DNA from: Tubiluchus corallicola
Taxonomy: Eukaryota; Priapulida; Priapulimorpha; Priapulimorphida; Tubiluchidae
DNA length: 64,000 nucleotides
NCBI GenBank assembly: GCA_030141605.1
Contig: JAQGDQ010000079.1
Coordinates: forward strand, 434,001 to 498,000
Direction of reading: 5' to 3'
Shown: positions 58,001-64,000 of the stretch, one piece after another
Layout: the number at the start of each line of letters is the position of its first letter
Numbering within the stretch: the stretch's first letter is position 1
Position numbers and translations under genes: made by a program
The notes under the pieces: model-generated
The model's input: the letters and a program-made list of their open reading frames with translations, nothing else
Database searches by the model: none
Told to the model about the DNA's origin: nothing

Positions 58001-60596
58001 CTGAAGTCATGCCAAAATTTGTTAAATTAATACAGCAAGTTGTTTCTAAGTCTTCCATATACTATATTGTATAATGATAAAAAAATATTAAGAACATTTT
58101 CACCTAAACATTAGGTGCCTTTAATGCTTTAACTGTATAACTTGAATAGTTGGCATTATTTTTGGCTGAAAAATTACTTTCTTTACAGGACCATATAAGA
58201 AGCAATAGGAAGGCATTTAAGATTTATTTGTAAATTGAAACAGTTATAAAATGGTTGCACTACATGGATTCCATTAAAATTACACTATTCAAAAATTTAT
58301 AAACCACATGGCACTTCGTAAGGGTAGCACATCTTTATTCTTTATGGTGTCCTTCTGTGAGTTCTGTAAAAACATAATTGTGAAAATACCAAATCAGAAA
58401 CATTTAGTCCTCAAATGTTATTTTGTAGACTAAGCAAAAATCTGAAATCTATGCATTAATACCTAATTAAGTCACTTTTTCTTGTCATTTTTTCTAAAAT
58501 TTGATAAAGTAATTTTATAAAATCTAGTGACCTGTCTTGTTTCAGTGAAAAAAATTAAACATATTTTCTTGATACAAATTTTAGGCATAACTGATAAATA
58601 ATGCACAGGATAGAATTTATAATATTTTTAAAATGTGTTTGTATTTTAAATTTTGCAAGACCAGTGCCATGGAGGTGAATATAGCAAAAATAGTTTTAAT
58701 AACTTTGTTCTACAATTATTCTCCCGATAAGGTTTGTTTTGTTTGCTGTTATTCGTACAAGACATTAATCAATGTAGATTAGTGTAACCCTGCTTTGCTC
58801 TCAGTATTCATTATTTAATTGTGATATGATTGATTTGATTCTAAAGCTACATTTCAACCAAAAATTTACCCTTTGCACATGGTGAATTACTTGCATAACT
58901 CTAGTGTACTGCTTCACTTATGTCATACAAAGTGTATGTTCATTTCTTTCTTACACGCGGCAGTACCTTCTTCTTTTCTTATAACCGAACAGACCTTTAG
59001 TAGTTCATTTGACTTATAACAATGAAGTGAGTTAGCTGCATTGTTACAAGCTATAAAGACATTCTGCATGGTGCATGAAGCATACTGTATGCTTCACCTT
59101 GACTCTGTAATTTTTTATGGTTCACGGTGAAGCATATTCAGCTTACTGGGGAGATGCAAGTAGAAACTTGTGCATAATATATGTTTTGTAATTTGATTAC
59201 AACGTTTTGCATAGCAGGTCGGAACAGTGCTGTTGATTAAAGCTGTCCAAGTTTTGGTTTTGTATTAGCAAGACATGTTTTTTACACTTATTATTAACAC
59301 CATCAGATTTATGTAATGGTTTGAATCTACAAAATTGGTTGACAAACTTGCAGTTGATGGGGTTTGGTATGACTGGAGAGAGTGGTCTGAATGTAATGTT
59401 ACTTGTGGAGGTGGATTCAGCTACCGAAACAGATCCTGCAACGGACCATTTTACGGAGGTGCCGATTGTGAGGGAGAAGACCTGCAAACAAAATCATGCA
59501 ATGAACACAACTGTCCAAGTATGAGTTACAGATTTTAATTTCCTGCTGTTAATATGTAGCAAACAATTGAGAGGGCAAGAGAGAGAGAGAGGGGGGAGCG
59601 AGGAAGGGAGGGAGGGAGAGAGAGAGATCATAAGAGCGAAAGCAAGGAAGGGAGGTAGGGTGAAGAGAGCTTAGGACGAAAACTAGCTTGAAGGTTCATA
59701 GGTTGAGAAATGACAGCACTGTGCAAAAAAAGGTTAAGGTTAGAGTCCGTCTTGCTATTTTTCCAGATAGGACTTGAAACCATGATGTGTTTCATGTTTG
59801 GTTAATAAACTGTGGTGAGATAGAATTGCATATCAAGTAATGTGCATAGCCATAGAGTATTGAAGCTAGAACATTGAGAAAATTTTGAAACAATTGCCAA
59901 AAACTGCTATTCTCGCTGTATGTTTGTTGATAGTCAGTCTTTTTTGTCTTGTAAACAAATGAAATCTAAACTTGTGTGAAATGCATTGAATTTGATAATT
60001 TTCCACATGTTTTTGCCACATGTTAACTATTAATAATTGGGCATACGTTAACTTGAGGTCAAAGACTGGTCATTTGAAGGTCACATCAGTCGAAAACTGA
60101 AAAATGTGAAATACATACTATGTTATTGGGCAAAATTTTGTGTATACTGAAGTCTAATCCCATTTTTAGTTTTTTTTTTAATCTCACACATTTTGATTTT
60201 TGCCAAAAAAATTGTAATATACAAAAAGAGGGAGAAGCCAAATGTTTCAACATTAGCAGTCAAGTAAAAAAATGTTCACCAGAAAAAGAGAAAAAGAAAG
60301 AACATAAAAAAAGTAAAATAAAGGAGTCTAACATTGGGACCTTTGTGAAATAAGTTGTTCTGTTGAGCAAGGTACAAAAACATGATTTAGTCACAACTAT
60401 TTCAACCAATATTTTTGCATTTTTAATTTAGTTGATGGTGTTTGGACCAATTGGACTGAATGGACTGAATGTGAAGTCACCTGTGGTGGATCTATACAAC
60501 ACCGTGAGCGAAATTGCACTGGTCCCTTTTACGGGGGAAACGACTGTGCAGGCAACTACACCGAGCAACGTCCGTGCAATGAAAATCCTTGCCCAA
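36585..60596 (+). CDS. Secreted PAN-EGF-like-TSP1-SRCR-TSP1 array protein (3' end unresolved)
   Basis: Exons join in frame: 36585-36814, 36950-37085, 38363-38495, 38686-38865, 39777-39944, 40044-40205, 40869-41018, 41496-41666, 42238-42384, 45196-45360, 46648-46812, 48682-48888, 49194-49358, 52356-52520, 53140-53304, 53828-53992, 56236-56400, 56848-57012, 59354-59518, 60432-60596, with a possible extra exon at 57218-57289. This gives about 1,110 residues. A signal peptide (hydrophobic IVEIAVLLVIFF, then small residues) is followed by a PAN/apple domain, a Cys-rich EGF-like linker, TSP1 repeats 1-2, one SRCR domain, and TSP1 repeats 3-15. All junctions from exon 3 onward are phase 1. TSP1, PAN and SRCR modules are extracellular adhesion and recognition domains, so a matrix, adhesion or innate-recognition role is inferred, not shown. 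I do not recognise a named orthologue. The stop codon is uncertain; candidate last exons are given separately. Confidence 0.88.
38363..38495 (+). other. Cys-rich EGF-like linker exon
   Basis: The exon encodes 44 residues with seven cysteines: CGSRKCPSSGMCIEGC, then ECVCFGDNSKTDKC. The order C...C...C...C-x-C...C resembles an EGF-like module, which often follows a PAN domain, but the spacing is irregular and one extra Cys is present. It shifts the splice phase from 0 to 1, after which every exon is phase 1-1. Confidence 0.55.
38686..39944 (+). other. TSP1 repeats 1 and 2
   Basis: Repeat 1 (38686-38865) has RWSEWSKWSPCTVSCGYG, the WxxWxxW C-mannosylation motif and a CxxSCxxG O-fucosylation motif, with an insertion of several residues before its fourth Cys. 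Repeat 2 (39777-39944) has YWTLWSDWTNCSTHTTCGQG, where the Cys-Cys spacing is longer than usual. The donor of exon 4 falls inside the codon that becomes Tyr at the start of repeat 2. These two repeats are separated from the main array by the SRCR domain. Confidence 0.9.
39260..39455. mobile_element. Small MITE with TAA target duplication
   Basis: The element occupies 39263-39452 (190 bp). Its left end contains TTCAGACTAGCGAGTTTTCT, and its right end contains the exact reverse complement of that stretch. The outermost bases (CAGTGCC and CGGCAC) match less well. TAA occurs on each side (39260-39262 and 39453-39455). A 3-bp TAA/TTA duplication suggests a PIF/Harbinger-type origin, but the ends are imperfect. 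It lies in the intron between TSP1 repeats 1 and 2. Confidence 0.75.
40044..41018 (+). other. SRCR domain (group A type), split over two exons
   Basis: Exon 40044-40205 encodes FRLVGEEGTYGEGRVEVYDD, then WGQVCSHDWNFEDAVVACRQ and HGFPNVS. Exon 40869-41018 encodes VLMDVSEGDVPFLLTNVQCE, then WTIQQCTHGGWGNNTC and GVACS. Six cysteines are present in the order expected of group A SRCR domains, and the single intron between the two halves is also the usual group A arrangement. SRCR domains bind protein or microbial ligands. The domain is complete. Confidence 0.93.
45626..46292. mobile_element. Harbinger-like MITE with TTA target duplication
   Basis: The element spans 45629-46289 (661 bp) with ends GGCCAGTGTCACACAGAG and, read inward from the right, GGCCCATGTCACACAGAG. 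TTA flanks both sides (45626-45628 and 46290-46292). A second degenerate copy of the right end, read inward as AAGACCCATGTCATGCAGAG, lies just inside at about 46229-46248. That suggests a nested insertion or a duplicated terminus. There is no transposase. It is in the intron between TSP1 repeats 5 and 6. Confidence 0.75.
48082..48525 (+). pseudogene. Probable decayed TSP1 exon, interrupted
   Basis: At 48081 an AG is followed by TTGATGG and then a frame with TCTGAATGTCAT, matching the SEC(N) region of the repeat start. The frame closes at a stop after about 20 codons. At 48511-48525 a segment reading TPCPG ends in a splice-donor-like CAG|gtattt, exactly like the end of live repeats. The interval is about 440 bp instead of 165, so an insertion or a fusion of two relics is needed. 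It lies just upstream of live repeat 7. Confidence 0.4.
51631..51714. repeat. Perfect ~41-bp tandem duplication
   Basis: The block containing CCACAAAAAAATTATTGGTG followed by ACTGAAATAGGATAAACTTG occurs twice head to tail. The only difference is the length of the A run. The near identity indicates a recent event, probably replication slippage or an assembly artefact. It lies in the intron between TSP1 repeats 8 and 9. Confidence 0.9.
54632..54733. repeat. AT-rich (TATA/ATT) low-complexity tract
   Basis: About 100 bp consist almost only of A and T in TATAT and ATTAT units with self-complementary stretches. The open frame that crosses it is rich in Ile and Tyr for this reason and is not a gene. 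Confidence 0.9.
55399..55816 (+). pseudogene. Decayed retroelement fragment with GIY-YIG-like region (Penelope-like)
   Basis: One frame from about 55451 reads through a single internal stop at 55637 and ends at 55814. It contains KLEDYFRSVKK, then CFKYCGCENLYVDYTTRYLC, then VEEHQYSAVGIQLRECTR, then CKTKFECLLYET and KTELNK. This order resembles the Cys-containing linker and GIY-YIG endonuclease-like module found at the C terminus of Penelope-like and related retroelement polyproteins. The reverse transcriptase part is not recognisable upstream. The fragment is broken and presumably inactive. It is in the intron between TSP1 repeats 11 and 12. Confidence 0.5.
56661..56724 (+). repeat. tRNA-like sequence, probably a SINE head
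   Basis: The segment has an A-box-like TAGTTTAGATGG (56668-56679) and a perfect B box GGTTCAAATCC (56704-56714). The flanking AACACAG and CTATGTT could pair at six of seven positions like an acceptor stem. It is about 64 nt, roughly eight short of a normal tRNA in the anticodon region, and the T stem pairs poorly. A tRNA-derived SINE or tRNA pseudogene is therefore more likely than a working tRNA. Confidence 0.5.
57083..57106 (+). pseudogene. Possible relic of a TSP1 exon 3' end
   Basis: The string AATCAGAAAATCCTTGCCCG closely resembles the ends of live repeats, for example AATGAAAATCCTTGCCCAAG in repeat 15. It lies only about 70 bp after the end of repeat 13 and lacks a donor. Nothing convincing of the rest of the repeat remains, so this may be a fragment left by unequal exchange, or coincidence. 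Confidence 0.3.
57218..57289 (+). other. Candidate short exon (24 codons) between TSP1 repeats 13 and 14
   Basis: A pyrimidine-rich stretch ending TTTTTATTCAG precedes an open segment that continues the phase 1 frame and ends in phase 1 at GATG|gtaata. It would encode IENMKCPPVQNICTDKFVPL followed by LDG, with two cysteines. Because it is 72 nt and phase 1-1 it could be included or skipped freely. It is not a TSP1 repeat and I do not recognise it. Transcript evidence would decide. Confidence 0.4.
59569..59668. repeat. Purine-rich (GA/GGGA)n tract
   Basis: About 100 bp are almost all A and G, with GAGAGAGAGA and GGGAGGGAGGGAG runs. Such homopurine mirror-repeat DNA can form triplexes and is a common microsatellite. 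It lies just after TSP1 repeat 14. Confidence 0.9.
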
Positions 60597-60701
60597 GTAC
60601 GGAGGGCCTCATTTTCATTTATTTTGCACGTTTTACAGATAATTTTAAAATGTTCACTCTATTGCTTTACTTTCTTATATTATATAACAACTTTCTTTCA
60701 G

Positions 60702-60885
60702 CACGGACTTTAATTTATTTTTTATTCGTAACCGCTGAGCAGTTCGCGTTTTCAATGAAAATATTTGCAAAGTTTTGACGTCCACGACATATCAGTGGAA
60801 GCTGCGGCAGAAAGCCAAAGTCATTTGCAAGGCCAAGACTGATATACTGGACCTTTCAAAAGTTTGCCTAAAGATTTTCATGTGA
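60702..60885 (+). other. Candidate last exon(s) of the TSP1-array gene
   Basis: Two alternative acceptors continue the phase 1 frame after repeat 15. The first, with a strong pyrimidine tract (CTTTCTTTCAG, exon from 60702), adds 24 mostly hydrophobic residues (TLIYFLFVTA...) and stops at 60777-60779. The second (exon from 60743, acceptor GAGCAG) adds 47 residues with three cysteines, including FNENICKVLT, AKVICKAKTD and SKVCLKIFM, and stops at 60883-60885. An AATAAA follows at 60905, supporting a transcript end here. A good donor (ATG|gtaagt) directly after that hexamer leaves open that the gene continues. Confidence 0.35.
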
Positions 60886-60904
60886 AGACTGTACTGCATT
60901 CTCG

Positions 60905-60910
60905 AATAAA
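60905..60910 (+). terminator. Candidate polyadenylation signal
   Basis: AATAAA stands 20 bases after the second candidate stop codon and 126 after the first. It is the nearest canonical hexamer downstream of the last confirmed exon. Confidence 0.35.
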
Positions 60911-63900
60911 TGGTAAGTCACCTTTTATTATTATTAAATTTAGCATTTGTTTTGTATTTATATTTTATAGACTAATAAGCCTTTAATTAGCAGAAAAATA
61001 ATTGAGTGTGTAATTACAATTACAAGTACATTTTGTTTTGCTTTTACAATTGATGTACTGCAAAAATAACTGCGTCAAATGACTAAATCTAGCTCCTTTT
61101 ATGTGAAGAGGTATGTGTGCGTGCGTGCACGCACGCGCGTGTGTATTATATTGTAATTATATATAGTTGTTATGCTACTTGGGCACAGACTAAACTTAGG
61201 CATAAAAGAGAAAATAAGTCCATATTTAGCACCGGCATTACATACCATTCATTTATTAACTAAGCTAATTTGCAACATATTTATTCAGAAGCAATTTGAA
61301 ATGTAATAAGAAGAGTAACAATTTTGCTAATTATTTATGCCAAACAGTAATCAACAGTGGGACTTATGTATTGTTTTTATTGATCAGATGGTGTCACTTT
61401 ATGCAGAAATGTACCATGTCTTGTTTAAGTTGTGCAGTGTAAGCTTAGTAAGTTATTAGTATTGGTCGGAAATATATGAGTACTGGGAATGCATAGATTC
61501 AGACTACGACTACATGGTAATTTTGTCTACTCCTGCCACTAGACCTAAGAATGACTTAGCTTGACCATATTATGTTCATTCAGTTGAAGTGTCATAGGCT
61601 GTTTGTATTTAACTGTATTACTAATAAGTCATGCATGTGGAATGCAGCACACATATAATCATGTATAGTAAGGTTTTTATTTATATGCTAAACTTTACTA
61701 TGCACCAGCATCAAGTCTTTAACAGGGGCATGAAAGATTGTCTTTTGTTTTTGAAAAGTACGCGGTCCACATCGACTTTTGCTAAACTACGATGACAGAT
61801 ATTTTGGGCCTACCTGCCACCTCAACTCTACAAAGATTTTGTCTTTGTAAGTAAAGTTGCTTTGTTTGATTTAACATTGAAATAACTAAATTTACTAAAT
61901 TCGATTCAGATGCTTTTATTGCTTTTGGTGTTAGACTTTCTTTTCTGCTAAGTAGTTGGTATAATTATGGCTTTATATTCACCCATTCTGTTTGACTTGG
62001 TTTGAGAAATTTTTCCAAATTGAGTGAGGCAAATCATTTTTATATATTGATTTTCAATGAATTATTAACCGAAGTTTGAAATCTAATCTGTCTGTAATGA
62101 AAACTCATTCATTGTAAATACCACATTATGTAGCATGATGGCAGTACCAAATACCTTTGCATCTGCAGGTTAGTCTTTTTCGTCCTGATTTTTTTCTCAA
62201 TTACTGGTACAAATAAACAATTAATCACTTGAAAACGTTGTTTTCTCAATCTGCTTAGATTCGCATTGCAGCCATATGACTGCAAGTAGTGTAATTACGC
62301 ACTTGCATTGTTTTTTTAATTCACCTCTAGATGGCAGACAAAGAATTGCTCACTCACCATAGCAATGCCAACTTTAGCAATACCCATTCTGGCAGTGTGA
62401 GTTATAATCTTCAGCAGGACAATGAATGTAGCAGCTGCTTGTTACAAACGCCATGGCAACCTATTGTTCTAGCTAAGCTGTGGCCTGCTGCTGCATGAAA
62501 TTTTACAAATTTTTTTACAAAATATCATTAGGGCATAAAAAGTTTATGTCCAACTTGTGCATAAATAACAAATTCCGATTGGATATTTCATTAGCTATTT
62601 GAAGATGCTGGCTGTTTTTGTTTAAATAGGGAAATAATTTAACTACTTGAGAAAAATCCGCCAGTATCCCATGAAAAACGCTTCATTTACTGAACACAGC
62701 AGCATAAAATACTTAATAAATTTACTGAAAATGCACAAAACCCAGAAATGATTGTGACACAAAAATGTGATCATTACAAAGCTTAAGAACCAGTTTTAAT
62801 AGATCCGTTACCTGTTTTTTCCTGCAACTACTCATTTTTACCAATTTAACGAATATTGTGTAAAAAGTGAAATTTCTCAACGGCCAGCAAGTTAATCAGG
62901 CACAACAATGAAACTTGCAATTACACTATTTGCAGTTGCATGAGTTTATTGCAAATGGAATCTTTGAAAACTGACTTTATCATTGCAATCAAGTGCCTTG
63001 TGGTGTGTGAATAATTAGTGCAAAATAAGTGTGCGTATTTACAAAAATCTGAGTTTTACCAGAAATCAACTGCTCTTTTTGAATTGAAAAGCTGAAAATG
63101 CCTTCTTGTGACAGTAATGAGACTGGAACAAAATTCGCAAAAAAGCTCTGAAGATGCAGAACTTCCGGCACATCAGACAGACAATTTTAATAGCTCCTTC
63201 TTTCCTCCATTTTTAAATGAACCTCTTTGAATACAATTGAGCCTTGCTACTAATCTCTGACCTCGTAAATACTCTCACTCTGATGACAGTGACAAGATCT
63301 TTCTAATGTGTTAACAAATTAAAATGTATGTTAATGATGACATCTTGTAATGGGCAAATGCAGGCTCTGCTGAAAGATTTATCCTGTTATGTATCCTTGG
63401 AATATTGCTACTTTAGAGTGGTGCTGAAACCACTGTAAAGGTGAAATGCCTGCTGATAAAATGTTCATAAAATATATAAAAATGTGCATTTTTCTTGTCA
63501 TGCCTCTCACCAGTCTTTGCATATGAAGACTCTGAAATGCATGCAAAAGCTAGCATGAACTGATCAGATGATGCAAAAACACAAGAGTTTTGACAGGCAT
63601 GGTAAACTGAAATTTGACCACCATTTTTGTCGAAACCAGTGGGAAAGGATCCTCTAAAAATTGGCAGTTACTAAGGTTAGCCATAACCACTTTTAAAGTT
63701 CATATATTAGCTAAAAGTGAACAAAATAAAAGTGTTTTTGTGTGTGCCAGATACTTTTCAAGCCTTTTACAAACTCTGAGTACCTTTGAAATTTATCACC
63801 TTAACTGCTTTTAATGGCCAAGTACAGTCATGCAATTTCATCAGTTTTAAAATGATATGATGCTAACATGTCAATTTTTTATACAGACAGATAGTTCAGT

Positions 63901-64000
63901 AATACTATTTTGCTCACCATCATTCATGGTGTTTGTGGATTTGGTTTGGTATCCAGGTCAAGCTAAAAATGTTAAAATATCGTCTTTCTGTCAGCCATTG
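60911..64000. other. Right-hand end of window, no supported gene
   Basis: I see no TSP1 repeat or other recognisable domain in these ~3.1 kb on either strand. One exon-like segment, 61759-61846, is open in one frame and ends in a strong gtaagt donor, but has no family resemblance. A GT/CG alternating palindrome lies at 61119-61136. A CTCF-like motif is at 62324-62337. The rest looks like AT-rich intergenic or intronic sequence. Confidence 0.5.
61111..61144. repeat. Alternating purine-pyrimidine tract with perfect palindrome
   Basis: The tract is mostly GT and GC dinucleotides. It contains the perfect 18-bp palindrome GCGTGCGTGCACGCACGC at 61119-61136. Such sequence can adopt Z-DNA or cruciform structure and stands out in otherwise AT-rich DNA. 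Confidence 0.85.

Larger units (their letters stand above)
41496..60596 (+). other. Array of thirteen TSP1 repeats (3-15), one exon each
   Basis: Exons 41496-41666, 42238-42384, 45196-45360, 46648-46812, 48682-48888, 49194-49358, 52356-52520, 53140-53304, 53828-53992, 56236-56400, 56848-57012, 59354-59518 and 60432-60596 each encode one repeat of the form (V/I)DGVWxxWxxWxxCxVTC, GGGxxxRxRxC, GPFYGGxxCxG, xxCNxxxCP(G/S). Repeats 5, 6 and 8-15 are each exactly 165 nt; repeats 3, 4 and 7 differ. All start and end in phase 1, so any can be duplicated, lost or skipped without changing frame. Most keep WxxWxxW and CxxTCxxG. Repeat 8 has CSKPCGGG, which loses the Ser/Thr needed for O-fucose. Repeat 7 lacks VDG and one Trp. 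Confidence 0.93.

Noticed and set aside
59076-59096. Short perfect hairpin TGAAGCATACTGTATGCTTCA
   Set aside because: The 9-bp stems are isolated in intron sequence, with no sign of a structured RNA or element around them.
60120-60353. 77-codon Lys-rich frame before TSP1 repeat 15
   Set aside because: The sequence is A-rich intron; it has no phase-compatible splice sites and no similarity to the repeat family.

Overview
The window is AT-rich nuclear DNA from an invertebrate animal. All genes are split by GT-AG introns, many of 0.5-3 kb, and mobile-element debris sits between and inside them. Cytosolic ribosomal protein eL37, a mitochondrial aspartate/glutamate carrier, and an extracellular PAN/SRCR/thrombospondin-type-1 protein identify a metazoan. 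The sequence alone does not fix the phylum; cnidarian, tunicate, echinoderm and sponge all remain possible. I see no prokaryotic gene, CRISPR array or intact virus.

Layout: (1) 1-2198 has no gene I can support, but holds a CAR trinucleotide tract and an inverted-repeat patch. (2) 2199-6565 (+) is a five-exon gene for a stand-alone PhnD-like periplasmic-binding-fold protein of 281 residues. Its first intron carries a ~296-bp tandem duplication. (3) 6566-9006 is intergenic and contains a ~440-bp foldback element. (4) 9007-12721 (-) is RPL37 in four exons, with only the ATG in coding exon 1 and a TOP-like tract upstream. (5) 12722-12993 is a 272-bp intergenic spacer that must serve as a bidirectional promoter. 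(6) 12994-32309 (+) is an 18-exon aralar/citrin (SLC25A12/13) gene encoding 707 residues. An hAT-like MITE with a clear 8-bp target duplication lies directly against one of its splice donors. (7) 32310-36584 is intergenic. (8) 36585 to about 60.9 kb (+) is a large secreted-protein gene: signal peptide, PAN/apple domain, degenerate EGF-like linker, two TSP1 repeats, one SRCR domain, then thirteen more TSP1 repeats. Eleven of the last thirteen repeat exons are exactly 165 nt, and all repeat exons are phase 1-1, so the array looks built by exon duplication. Decayed TSP1 exon fragments lie in its introns. (9) 60.9-64 kb has no gene I can support.

The neighbouring genes do not form an obvious pathway. 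The points most worth following are the animal PhnD-like protein, the PAN-TSP1-SRCR-TSP1 architecture with its isometric exon array, the shared RPL37/aralar promoter, and the unresolved 3' end of the TSP1 gene. Exon boundaries were placed by eye from reading frame, splice consensus and protein family knowledge; no transcript or database search was available.
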